From contig NC_090121.1 in the NCBI RefSeq assembly GCF_023973825.1, positions 534,001-598,000 of the forward strand: a stretch of 64,000 nucleotides of DNA, read 5' to 3'. The position numbers and the translations under genes are program-made. Below, piece by piece: positions 23,688 through 37,000 of this stretch. The notes under the pieces were generated by a model. The model was not told the DNA's origin. It did no database searches and saw nothing but the letters and a program-made list of their open reading frames with translations. Each line of letters starts with the position of its first letter. Within the stretch, counting starts at the first letter, position 1. Origin of the DNA: Plasmodium brasilianum. Lineage: Eukaryota > Apicomplexa > Aconoidasida > Haemosporida > Plasmodiidae.

Positions 23688-26600
23688 TTATTCGCCTGGG
23701 CAATCTACGACTGTTTGCTTTAAAGAATCAAAACTTACCGTTTTAGATGTGTATTCCTCCCATAAATTCGTTTCGCTGTAAAAATTAAAAATACACAAAA
23801 GGATAATTCCGTAAATACATAAAAGAACACCTGATGAACACATAATTCTCTCAGTTCGCTTTTAATAAACATATTACTTATAAATATAGTATAAAAATGA
23901 GAAAAAACTAAAAAATATGCTAAAATTATATAAATAAATAAATACATATATAAGTATTATATAGTGCCCTTCTTAACAAAACGAATATTGTACTAAAATA
24001 TTATATTCAAGTGTTATAAGTTAAAAGTTCACACGACCTACTATTTTTTATAAGTACTTACGGAAAATCATAGGTGTAATATTCATCAAGAATTTGAGAT
24101 ATTAAGTCATCGCACACTTCTAAATAATTATTAGACTTTTTAATTTTTGTTCCACAAAGATTTATGTAATTTTTCAAGGAAAAGGCTATAGAATAAATTA
24201 TTGTAAAAACGCTTACATCGTAATCGGTAAAAAGATTGTAAAATAAAAAATTGAAAATTCTTTGTATATTTAAATTATTTTTAAGTTTATATTTTAAAAT
24301 TAAAATAGTACTTAATGATATAAAATGCTGAATGAAATTTAATACATATTTTCTAGTACTATAAAAAAAATTTGCGTGTGTTTTTTTCATAAAACGTTTA
24401 CACATATTACACATATATTTATAATTAATCAAAATTAAACTTTTCTTGCATCTTAAAAATTTATATTGTTTCTTTTTTTGTTTTTCAAATTTTGATCTCT
24501 TGATTATTATTGCACTATCCTTATTGAAGATATTGCATCTTAGAATGGTTAATTTAACGATATCAGTAAGAACATTTAAGCAGGTTATAAAAATGTATAA
24601 AGAACTATTCAAATAATATTCTTTAAAAGGTTTTTCAAAATCATTTTTTATTATAATGCAATCTCCATAATTTGCATTTTCTGTCTTACACTTCTCCGAT
24701 GTTGAAGTATATTCATTTCTTCCCTTTTTATAATTTTTTTTTTTTTTTTTTACCATGTCTTAATTTATTACTATAGAAAATAACATTATCTTTTTTTATA
24801 GTATTCAGTGCTTTGTTACAACATAAAAATAGTAAAACGCAGATTTCATGTAATAATTTTTCATCCTTTCCACTCTTATATATGCTCACATATAAATGAT
24901 AAAGAACTATGACGGATAACGAAAAACAGTTACTTGTGCTTCTTGAAGTTAAAAAAAATTTAAAAGTAAAAATTGGAGCTTTGCAAATGTTTATAATAAG
25001 TTTTTTATATTTATGCTCTTTTTCGCCATAATTCGGAGTTTTATCAAATAGAATAAGAAGCGTTTTTAAAAAATCTAAACAGAATGTGAAATGAGCATTT
25101 GTTTCTTGCGATATATAATTATGTTGTGAACATAAATATTTCTTATTCTTCTTAAAATTTGAAAATATGTTAGTGTACAAATTATCCGTATTAATTTTTT
25201 TCAAATGGTATTTCAATTTTATTCTTTTTTTTATTCTACTGAAAAAGTTTTTAAAAAAGACGAACTCCATGGTTTTTGTAGATCCGCAATTTTTATAATA
25301 AAAGTAAGATATTTTTAATAAAAGATTTTTAAAAAAATAAAAATTTGATGAATTAAAGAAGACCCATTTATTTTCTTTTGGCATTAAAAACACTATAATA
25401 GTAAGATATAGATCCTCGAGCAGTATTATAAATACACGTTTAGAATTTCCTTCAGCCCTGCTATATTTACCATATTTAAGATGACTGCACGCTTTTTTTA
25501 TTATTTCTTGCATAAACAATAATTTTTTACTACTTTCATTATAACATCTATTCTTCTTTTCACTGTACCAATATTCAACAGTTGTAAGTATGTTCTGGTC
25601 GTTCCATATTTCCTCCATTTTTGCTATATTTTCAAATACGTATATTGCTTGAATAAATATATTTTTTATTAAAAAAAAAAATTCGTTGGGAAATTCGTTG
25701 GGAAATTCATTGGAAAATTCATTGGAAAATTCATCGGAAAATTCATTGGAAAATTCGTATGGCTGATTTTTACTTAATTTTTTAATTGACTTTAACATAT
25801 TTATGAAAAAAAAAATAAAGTAAACATTCCAGCAGCTCCTATCAGAGAGCAGGCTGAAAAGACAGTCAAACGTTTTTATCATGTTTTCTATTTCGATAAT
25901 ATTGTTCCTAATTATGGTCTTTTTATCGAACATATTATTATATTTATAAAATAATTTTTCTTTTTTTGTTTTAATTTGATCAATTATATAATTTTTAAGT
26001 AAACAGTTTTGACCTGAAGTATTTTTATAAAAATTGTCATATTTATTTGCTATGTCCCTCCATTTTTCGTCTTGTGCATATTTGTTTGAGATTACATCAT
26101 GCATATAGCTCATATGGAATAGAATTAAATTAGTCACTCTATCTATTTCATTTTCTACATTTAATATTCTACATATGTCTTTTTCTATTCGTGTAACACT
26201 GGTAGGAGTAGTGTTCCTAATAATGGCATCTTTACCCTGCGCAAGTGCCGCTTTTTCATTGTTACATTTCACGTGTGAGGATAAAAAATTCATTGATAAT
26301 AAACAATTCTTAGCAAATAGACGTATATCTGAATTTTCTACATAAAGCAAATGTATAAGCAGATTAAAATTTTTCATTAAATTTGAAAAGAGATTTTTAT
26401 GATTTCCATTTTTACATTTCGCAATTAACTCCAATACAAAGACAATAAATCTTTCTGATTTCTTCCTATTATCTTTAATATAGTATGTATATAACTGCAA
26501 AAAATCGAAGACTACTAATTCGTGATTACATAATTTACATAATTTTAAAACTATATTTACGCATTCATGTATGATATAAATAGTTAAGTCATGTTTAATA

Positions 26601-27646
26601 GCTAAATGGATAACTGTGTTGTATATTTTAAAAATTAATTCATCACTTATAGTGTCTGAAATGGTATTAAAATTATAGTTAACGTGTGTAATCATTTTTC
26701 TTTTTTTTCTTACTATCTCTTTACAATTAGCTGTTTTTATTTTTTTATACAATGATTGCTTATTTACTTCCTTTTCATCATTAAACACTATTACTCGATT
26801 TCTTTTATTTTTATAATTTTCCTTCTCAAATATGCTGTTACTGTTATTAAGTGAACAATGTTTTTGAACTGGTGGGATGCGATTAAAATAAGTGTCTACG
26901 TCAGAATTATCATGCTCAAGATTTTCTCTAAATTCGTTATTTTGAATTTCTAATTTTTCGTTTTTAATGCTGCTCCAATCAACATTGTCGTTATTATCAT
27001 TATCATTATCTCTTTCATCAGCTACAATTTCAGTGCATACATGCTTTATAATTTGCTTAAAACGGAAAACAGTTATATCGGTACCATCAGATGCCGCTAC
27101 TGTAGCTGCTGCATTTGTTCTTTCTGCCGCTTCTGCTAGTGCGTATTTTTTAAAAGTATTCGAAATGATAAAAAGACTAATGTAATTTAATTTTGCAAAT
27201 ATTTCAATGTGACTGTTCTTTGTCCATTCATTTGTAAATATTAAATCGCAGAAAATTATGAACGACAGAAATTCCATATATCCGTTTACATTATTTACTT
27301 TATTTAATAACAAAAATAATGTGTTCAAACATATAAAATAAATATTTTGATACTTAAATGTCTTGTGGTTGTTTTTTATTATATCTAAACAAATACCTAT
27401 TAAAAAATTCAAATCTCGAGATGGACAATATTTCAAGTCTTCAAGTATATAATCCATTAAAAAATGCCTATATGAACTAGCCAAAAAATCACTTACATCT
27501 TCTAAAGTACTATGGCTGGCGTAGTTATGTAATAAACCAGTTAAATTCTTTATGTATTCTTCTCTCCCTTTTGCATTTTCCTTTTTATCACAACTGAAGG
27601 AATTCCCTTCAACTATTAAGCTTGCGCCCCTCTTCTTATCACCCAT
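23688..27646 (-). CDS. Large conserved-looking protein of unknown function, frame broken at A18
   Basis: I do not recognise this protein. The main open frame begins at ATG 27646 and runs 972 codons to 24728, ending in a Lys run (HGKKKKKKL). The next frame over continues from the same poly-A tract with KKKKNYKKGRNEYTS and is open to 24062, where TTTCC|GTAAGT is a good donor; an acceptor (TTTTTACAG) at 23776 joins in phase to 23688-23775, reading ETNLWEEYTSKT to a stop after DCPGE. The full product would be about 1,225 aa. It is helical and Leu/Ile/Phe/Lys-rich (for example MEFLSFIIFCDLIFTNEW and FDCLFSLLSDRSCW), with Asn/Asp inserts and a NEFSNEF-type 15-bp repeat (25680-25760). The frame break lies exactly in an 18-base A homopolymer; one base fewer or two more would restore a single frame, so an assembly or sequencing slip is more likely than two genes. 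An ARM/HEAT-like fold is possible but unproven. Confidence 0.65.
24734..24751 (-). other. A18 homopolymer at which the reading frame shifts
   Basis: Eighteen consecutive A on the coding strand separate the 972-codon frame from the downstream frame of the same gene. The upstream frame stops two codons after the run. Codon character is gene-like on both sides. Confidence 0.85.
25678..25760. repeat. 15-bp coding repeat (NEFSN/NEFPN)
   Basis: About six units encode FSNEF, FSDEF and FPNEF pentapeptides on the minus strand, inside the gene of unknown function. Confidence 0.75.
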
Positions 27647-29244
27647 ATTGGCATCATCAGGTGCGTATGGAAGTAGATTCCTACGTACTTAGGTACGTAT
27701 TTATTTACGTATGTATATATGTGTGTATATAAGTATGTACGTATATGGTATATGTCCATACGGATATATATAATCGTGCATCTATATGTATATAAGCTTT
27801 TACTTCTCCTAATAGGCGAAATATTGACACGCAGATGGGAACAATAATAAATTAAATGGACGAATTAACTTTAAAACAAGGAAAAAGAAAAAGGTCCTAT
27901 GAAAAAAGAAGCTTTCTATGGGGATCATACGAATGTTTGTAAAAGATATTTATACATACATATACATATACATATGTGCATATTCACGAACTCATTGTGC
28001 TCTATATTTTTGAAGTTCCCTTTGAAAATAAAGAAGGAAATATAAAAATAAAAAAAAAGCAAAATTATAAAATTATAAAATCGCAAAGTTTGCGGCTATC
28101 ACTAGTGCACCATAAAACATACATAAAACGCTTGCTTAACATTTCCTGTAAACATATGCAAGTACTGCACATGTATAATACTACGAATTTTACATTTGGT
28201 TGAACTGCCTTATAGCAAATATTAATACATAAACGAAAAAAGTTTAACAGTGTAGGAAAATATAGAAAAAAGTAGAAAACATGTATTAAAAAATTTTATA
28301 TTAAGGAAATAAAAGTAGTGTCAGTATTCACGGTATCATGTTGCATATGTGTTATATATATATATACATACCCTTCATTTTCATATGAAAAATTAAAATA
28401 CATAATTGTGAATCGCTTTCTCATGAAGTATACTTAGTATATATAATACTGCATATGTAGTACTGTATATATTCTACCACTCCTTTTGCATGTGATATAT
28501 TTATATAGAACAAAGTTTTGGTACATTATTCATAGTATAAATTTTTTTTCTTATTTTTTTTATCCTTTCTACAACTTTTAAGAGGGCTTACAAAATAAGC
28601 CAAGCAAGTTAAAAAAAAGGATCTTATTTTAGCTTTTATATTTTTATGAAATAAAAAAAAAATGGCTTGCTTTTTCTAAACACTCAAAAATGTTTTATAT
28701 ACTATGAAGAATGAGTCCTATATAATAACATATAATACGTACATTTTTTTTTTTTTTTTTTCCTCCAAATGGAACAGTTTTAATATAATTTAATTTTGCT
28801 TCTTTATGCATACATGCACAGTGATACAAAGTTATATATAAAATTTGTACAAATGTAAAGGCTTAGCAAAACAAACAATAAAAAATTAGTAAAACAAATC
28901 CGAAAAAAAATATGAAAAAAATTTTGAAAACAAAGCCGAAAAAAAATATGAAAAAAATTTTGAAAACAAATCCGAAAAAAAATATGAAAAAAATTTTGAA
29001 AAAAAAGCCGAAAAAAATAAATGACCAAAAATTCATTAAAGCGTCACATATATATATAAGGCTACTAATACATTTGTAGACATATTTATAATATTATATT
29101 TCTTAGGAGAATAAAAAATGGCTTTAAAAATGCGCTATTCAAAATAAATATTTAAAAATAAATAAATAAATATATATATATTTATATATATACACATGCA
29201 CAGATATAAATATACACATAATGTTAAAAAGAGAAAATATAATA
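27647..29244. other. Intergenic region between kinesin 3' end and the unknown gene
   Basis: This 1.6 kb lies between two minus-strand genes: the 3' flank of the kinesin gene and the 5' flank of the gene starting at 27646. It carries a 36-bp repeat at 28888-29018, a T18-20 run near 28746-28763 and short microsatellites. An open frame at 27976-28203 (MHIHELIVLYIFEVPFEN...) lacks further support. Confidence 0.55.
28888..29018. repeat. 36-bp A-rich minisatellite, about 3.5 copies
   Basis: The unit contains AAATCCGAAAAAAAATATG and then AAAAAAATTTTGAAAAC, with alternating TCC and GCC variants. The antisense frame reads repeats of ICFQNFFHIFFR but is unlikely to be coding. Confidence 0.85.
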
Positions 29245-32200
29245 TTATTTTTCATAAAAAAGTTTAATCGATCCGTCGCTAGACGCAGTTAAAAAGCTGC
29301 TTTCGTGACTTACAACCTTGTTGATGGTATTTGACGAATGCCTAAAAAAGAAAATTATTATAGCGCATATTACTTATAGAGCTTTACAAGATTTCATGCG
29401 GATCCATATAGTTCAAATGCAAGTCTGTATCTGAGAAGGACATGTTGCCCGTTGACACAGATGGGTATGCGCATAAGTATACATGTACATATATACGTGT
29501 ATCATACCTGAATGTTTTTCCCAGCTTGTTTACTGTTAATTTTAATTGGTTATTATAAATTTCCATGTCCAATAAAGACTTTTTATTTTCATTAATTGAA
29601 AGATTGCATTCCCATAATTGAATGAATCCGTCCCTGCAAATGTGAATAGGAAAATATTGTTCAAACTGTTCAAATTGTTCAAACTGTTCAAATTGTTCAA
29701 ATTGTTCAAATTGTTGTACATATAATACGAAGCGGGCAACAAAGGAAAATGGTTAGAAGAATAAAAAAATATATATATATTATGAGCACTGCTTAACAGT
29801 GACAGCACCACTAAAAGGTAGTAGCACCGCCTCGTGTACCTATCCGTTGTAATGAGGTTGCTTCCCTGATATTTGGATACACTCGTTATATCAACCATGT
29901 GAGCGTTCTTAATAATTTTCATAAATTTGTTATATTCATTTGTTGTGTTATCTGTTGAGTACAGCCAAAAACGAAGATGTGAGTCCCTACTTCCAGATAC
30001 AATTAACGAGTCATAATTTAGAATGTAATTTTTGTAATCATCTAGTTGTTCATCCATATTGAGATTATTTTTTATTAAATCATTAAGATTAAAATGACAA
30101 AGAGATGTACACCAATCATACGAAGGAGGGTAAAAAGATACCCATCCTTTTTTCCATATTTTCACAGTTTTATCTCTACTAGCTATAATTATATTTTTTA
30201 ATATGTTGGAATCTTTTATATCATTTTTTCCATTTTTTTTTATTGGAATATGTGTAATATATTCAATTTTATTTGAAATAGGGATTTTGGCTAGCCACAT
30301 GTTATCATCATTTTTTCGTATATCAAAAACTTTTATAAAATTTTCATTTCCACATGCACATATGCAATATTCTGACTCAAAATTTTCGACATTTTTTATT
30401 ACTTTTATTTTGTCTCTTACCTCTTCATCTAGCATATCTGTTTTCGTACTAATATTATTTATTCTATTTTTTGTTTCGCTCATCTCATCCTCTTTACGAT
30501 GTACAAAATTTTCATCATCCATGGGAGATTCATAATTCATTCCTGTATAATAATTTTTTGCATTCTTCTTATTATTAAATAAGTTAGTATTATCTATATT
30601 TTCACTTAAGTCTTCATAGCTACTAACCACAAAGGGGCCTTGCTCATTTGATGCCCACCCATCTTCTTTATTGGATTTATATGTATGTGTATTTCTAAAC
30701 ATGAGAGGTATGTAATTAGATTTATCATTTAATAGAGAAAGTAATAAGCTTCCATCATTTTTATCACTATAATAATATTTTTGTACATATCTAGGATATG
30801 CTCTTATATCAAACAAATGTACGTAGTTATTTATACCAGCAAAAAAACAAGTATTTTGAAAAGAAATAAGTAAACTGTTTATGAATGAACTTTTTTCATT
30901 TTTTATGTTCAAATGATCATAATTCCATATCGCTTTTTTACCATCCCATAACTTTATATTATTTATAGAACTACTTAAGAATTGTAAACCTTTATCATTC
31001 GTTTCTTTCACACATAAACCACTAACTCCATATTTATGACAATTTTTTATGCATACCGTTTTATATTTTTTCTGTCTTCCTAAATTGTTATAATATATAG
31101 TATCCGCATTAGTCTCATTATCATACTTATTATTACTAAATATTCTTCCTTTAAAATGTTCCTCCATAATGTTTATATTAGCTAAAGTTTCACCACTTAT
31201 AGTTAGGTCATTCATTTTATTTCTGAACATGTTAATAATTTCGTCCTGTGTTTTCTCTATTTTTTTCAAATCATAATATTTAGTACGGTCATCAAAGCTT
31301 TTTTTTTGGGATACCTGTCCATGCTTATCACCATCATTGTGATAACTTCCATCCTTTTTGCAACTGCACGAAGCAGCAGTTACTGCATTCACTTCAGGCT
31401 TTATATCATATGTTTTAGTCCCTGTACTATTTTGTCCAACCAAAACTGTATGCTTACTACTTCCCTTAGTATGTTCTGTCACGATGTTGTTTACATTTTC
31501 CCTCTCTATGAATTTTGATTCTGTATAAATGGAGTTTTTTTTTTTTTTTTTTTTTCTGACTTTCAATTTATCCTTCACATTGTTAATTTCGAAGTTATTC
31601 GTATCATTCACTTTTCCATCGTTTATATTAGTTTCTTTATTAATGCGTACTTCGCTAAATGTGGTATCACTTAACATCTTCTTCCTCTTTTCCTTACATA
31701 CATCATTAATACATACATTTCTATTATTTAATTCTTTACTGTCACAACTTTTAGATTTAAGGCAACAATCCTTTTGCTGTATGTTCTTCACTCCGTTTGC
31801 ACATGAGTCATTGAGAGCAATAAGAGCATTGGCCTTGTACACAGCCTTTAAATCTTCCCCACCCGCAAGCTCATTAGTACTGATATTAACGTTGTGCTTG
31901 TCACTGCGACTGTTACTGCCACTATCAATTCCATTTACATTGAAATCGGCATTGTTCATATTACTTTTCTTTCCCTTTCCTTCCCCATTTCCACCATTTC
32001 TACAACTGCTATATGGAAGTGATGGATCAATGCTATGATCAACCCCGCTACCATTATTTTCCTTATTGGCATAAATATAACAGTTATCAATACTCTTCCT
32101 CTTTATGCCAAAATTTGAAAATATATCATAATGCATTTGATCATCCAAATGGATGGTACTGCGCACCATCACCTTGTTATCATTTACAAAATTTCCCCTT

Positions 32201-33965
32201 ACTCTGTTAATGTACAAGTCATTTCCATATGAACAGTTCAATTCCTTTACTTTCAAATTTTCATCTTCTAATTTTTTTCTACAATTTACATGATCATAAT
32301 TGACTGATAATTGATCTAAGTTGCTTTCAATAGATAAATCTTTTTGAACATCAATGTTAATACAATTTTGATTTAAATCAAAGGGGTCTAAATGTCTGTT
32401 CACCAATTTTGTTGAATAATTATTTTTAACAATAATATTATTACTCTTTGATAAAACTACTCTTTTTTTATTGTAATGATCTAAATAAACACTTCCCATT
32501 AGTCCACTTCCAAAGCTTCTCTTTTTTATATTTGTTGTATTGCTATTCTTTTCTGTGTCTGTGAATAATTCCCTTGATGTGCTAAATGTATTTCTTCTCT
32601 TACAATCATAAGGAAAAATAAATGCACCATTATTCATATGATCCCCATTATTTTTGTCATATATGTATAAATCCATAATGTCATTTGTTCCTTTTCCCTT
32701 TTTCAAATTTTCAAAATTAAGTAAATCAATAATTTCGTTATACTTCCTACCACAAACGGTATTTATTCGGTTAGAGTAAAATTGACCATTAGGCTTATTC
32801 AAATAATTAGTACTAATTGGTCCTGTAAAACTGTTGAGTGCATTACTTAGATAAAAATAGTTATTATAAATTTTTGATATAAACATATTTTCGGAATATA
32901 TAAATTTCTTTAACGATATTATCTTTCGTTCTGCTTCTTTTCGTTTTTTTAAATTGTATTGTACCTTGCTAAGTAAATGTTTTACTATCTTTTGCAATAT
33001 GAACTGTTCCTTTTCTTTTCTCATATCTTTTTTTAGTTTTCTGATCAGTTCGTTCGACTCGCTTAGCTTCCTTTCATAGTACAAAACGTCTTCATCTGTT
33101 TTTTCATCAAGAGGGACGTTCGGGAAGATTGAACCTTTGTTCTCGCTTCTTTCGTTTTCGCTTCTTTCGTTTTCGCCTCTTTCGTTTTCGCTTCTTTCGT
33201 TTTCGCCTCTTCCATTTTCGCCTCTTTCGTTTTCGCTTCTTTCGTTTTCGCCTCTTCCATTTTCGCCTCTTTCGTTTTCTCCTCCTCCGTTTTCGCCCTT
33301 TTCTTCCTCACTTCCTCCGCCTTCACCTTCACCTCTTTCTCCTTTATGTCCTGCTTCTCCCGTTTTTTGTTTATTTGTATGTTTCTTAAGGGCTACTATT
33401 TCCCACTCATCATTTGAATTGCTGCATATTTTCCCTTCTGTGTTATTACATAGAATATGTATTTTTTTACCATCAAGTGGTTCTTCTACTTTTTCCACGA
33501 GAAGACTAATATTTCCACTCCTCTCTACATTGATTTCTTCACTCCCTTTCCTACATTCACCCCATTTACCACAGCCGATGCCTCCTTCACTTCCCCTTAC
33601 TCTTCCACCCCGCTCTTCGTCTTCATTCTTCCTTTTTACGTATAAGGCTTTCAATATTTTCCTAACTTGCTTGTTCATGCCTTTTTCCCTCTCCAGTTTT
33701 GCTTTTGTAGACGAAAGCTTCTTCTTTTTTTTGAAAAATTCCTTTAAATATTTGTTAATTTTAACATTATTTTTCAAATTATTTTGAATCGCATACTGAC
33801 TTATATTGGACTTGCATAAAGAGTGATCCAAAAAGCGGCTGTTTTGGATGTCGCAAACGGATACGTTTGATTCACCTAAAGGAAGATTGCTCAGTGAGAG
33901 GATATTGAGATCGTCCTTCGTTAAGCAGTTATTATCACCAGTGCCACTTTTACTACTGTTACAAT

Positions 33966-34005
<40 letters not shown>

Positions 34006-37000
34006 CTCTCCTTTTTTGCTGCGACTGTCCAGCTCTCTAGGGGAGAACACTTTGCCTAATATTTGCTCGCTAAATTTTGAAACACCTGTCAATTTAGGCC
34101 CCTTATAATCATCATTATTATTGTTATCATTATTATAATCAGAATTATTATCTTTATCGTCATTAGTGTTATCATTATTATCATCATTATGGCTATTATT
34201 AGCACTCTTGGAACGTGGGTGAGCGATGTGCCCTTTTTTTCTACTAATTTTTCCTGCCTTAGCATTTATGCCTTTTTTTTTTAATTTTCTTAATTGTTCA
34301 TTTAATTCTTGATTTCTTTTGAGTAATTTAGTATATGCTTGCTTACTTACTTCTTCTTTTTTTTTCAGTTTATTAATAAAATGCTCTTCTCTCTCATGTA
34401 ACTTGGTTATTATATTTTCCTTTTTACGTATAATATTAGTATGCTTTTTTTGCTCTTCTTTTAGGAGTGTACTTGTTTTTAAAAAATTATTTTTCATTTT
34501 GGTGATGTCCACCTTTAAGTGTTTTATCACCTGTTCATTATCAACTAACTTTTTTTGAATCTTTTGCTTCTCATTTGTTATTCTTACTATTTCCTTCTTC
34601 ATATCTTTTATTTTTTTACAGTTCTTATCATTTTGACTATTGACTTGTAACATTTGCAGTTTTTTTTTTAAACTCATTATACTGTTCGTTAAAAGTTCAT
34701 TTTTTGCATTATACTTTTCCTTCTCTTTGTTAACCTTTTTAAATTTGCATATATCGTCTTTTATAATTTTATGCAATTTGTTCAATTTATTTTTCAGAAA
34801 TTTAGGAGAAACGTTACTACTATTATATGGGCTACTTCCATTAGTTGAGTAGTTACTTTCCTCATATATATATTCTTCATTGTCATCCTGACTGCTTCTT
34901 GTCATATGCAGTTTACATCCTGCACATTTAATTAGATCTGCGTCAACATTCCTTTCATTTTGCTTGTAACGATCACTGGAACTGGCATTATTTGTTCCCC
35001 CGGCCATTTCGCGCGTTTCGCTCTTTTCGAAGTTTTCATTAAGCCAATTTTTGTGTCTACATTTCTGCAGCCCCTTTCTACCACTTCTTCTCACGGACAA
35101 GCTGCCAACCTTAACAGTGTCATCACTGACACATAAAATATCAGACGAAATACTGTCAGCCCATTTAGCGTTGTCAATTTTGCTTGAGCAATATATCGGC
35201 TTACCATTTACACAGTTGTTCATATATAATAATGGGTTGCAATAATTTTTGTGCATTAGAACAAATTTCCCTTTTTTGTATTTATTCCACAAAATATGGT
35301 TACGTGTAAGTTCATTTGGCCCTTTATCATTTTGGCTATTTGTTATATAACTAGCAAAAGGGTTATAACTTTTATTAACATCAATTTCTGTATCTGAATA
35401 GATTTTTTTTTTTATAAAATTTTTTACCAATTTATTTTTCACTTCTCTTTCAAACGGTATGTCACTAAAATAATTCTTTTCCTTACATTCTGAAAAAGAT
35501 GGCATATAAATATTATTTAAAGGATAATAAATTGATTTTTTCAATAAACTTAAATTATAAGGGTATTTTTTCTCTCTCATATTTTTGCTAACCCTAGACT
35601 TTTTTTTCTTATGTTTGTATTTCCCATATGCTATAGTCAATTTTGTATTTTTTTTCATCCTTTTAACCATTTTTTTCAGTTCGTCAATTTTCTTTTCGTA
35701 TGCTTTATTTTTTTCAAATATAGAATTATATTTTTTATTTAGGTCTTTCAGCCTTTTCTCATTATAGCGATTGAGTTCGTACTGTCTGAATATGCGTTCG
35801 ACTTCCTTTTTATCTTCTTCTAAATTAAGGAAGAGATATTTACTTTCGAAAGGCGTGAAGTCGTGGTGGAGGTACTGATCCAGATCAAGATCTTCGTTGC
35901 ACTTATCGCTACATGTATCGTTACAGTTATCACTGTGACCGTTCTTCCAGTGATATACTTTTTTGCATCCTTCCATTATATTTTTCCTTCCGCAAAGTTT
36001 GCTCGAATTTTCTGTTTTGCCATAAAATAACCCCTCTAATGGTACATTTTTCGCGTTAAATAATTTATCCCAAATTTTTTCCCTAGAAGCCGTAACAAGA
36101 TCCTTATTCTCCTTCATATCTTTTTCATATTCTTCTACTTTTTCAACACATATATTTTCATTAATATGTCCATTTTCGTTCTCATTCTTATTCTCATTTT
36201 CTTTGTGTTGATTTGTTAAAGAAATAGCTTCATTACATGCGGGGGGACATACATCGAGTTTGTATGAGTCATAAGAGCAACCATTTACAACACTAAAATT
36301 GTTCTCCTTTTTGCTGTTCTGACCATCCTCTGATTTATTCTCGGAGGAGTTAACTGCCCAGCTGTTGTAGATATTACCACTGTTACTGTTGTTCGCATCG
36401 TTGCTATTGTTCGCATCGTTACTATTGTTCGCATCTTTGCTATTGTTCGCATCTTTGCTATTGTTCGCATCGTTGCTATTGTTCGCATCGTTACTATTGT
36501 TCGCATCTTTGCTATTGTTCGCATCGTTACTATTGTTCGCATCGTTGCTATTGTTCGCATCTTTGCTATTGTTCGCACCGTTACTACTGTTCTCACGAAT
36601 ACTACTGCTAGTAGTCTCACTATTGCTCCTGTGTAGGGTATCATTTTTCTTAACTGTAAAGCAGTGTTTTTCCCCTCGTCTGCATGCATCATTACAATCA
36701 TTACTAAGGCTGATTGCTGTACCTTCTTCAATTGCCGTATTAGAATAGTTTGTGAAATCATAATTTTTATATGTTATCTTTTCTTGAACGTATGATTGAC
36801 TATTTTTTTGGAACAAAATAGGATCTGAAGTCACCAGGAAATTATTCGTCGCAATATTGTCTGACTTGCTACTCTTTTGTAATGGAACAGCACAGGAAGA
36901 TTGATTATTACTGCTACGATTACCACTGATGCTACCATCGTTACTACCACCTTTGTAACCACCATTACTACCGTTATTCTCATTGTTGTAACTGCTTGCA

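Noticed and set aside
24728..24756. A short intron spanning the A18 run
   Set aside because: It would be only about 30 bp, with no pyrimidine tract and no proper acceptor.
31529..34108. Several plus-strand frames of 80-216 codons inside the kinesin locus
   Set aside because: Antisense shadows of the kinesin's low-complexity tracts (ENERG, Ser runs, Lys-rich regions).
36285..36761. 158-codon MRTIATMRTIV minus-strand frame
   Set aside because: Off-frame reading of the NDANNS repeat in the kinesin.
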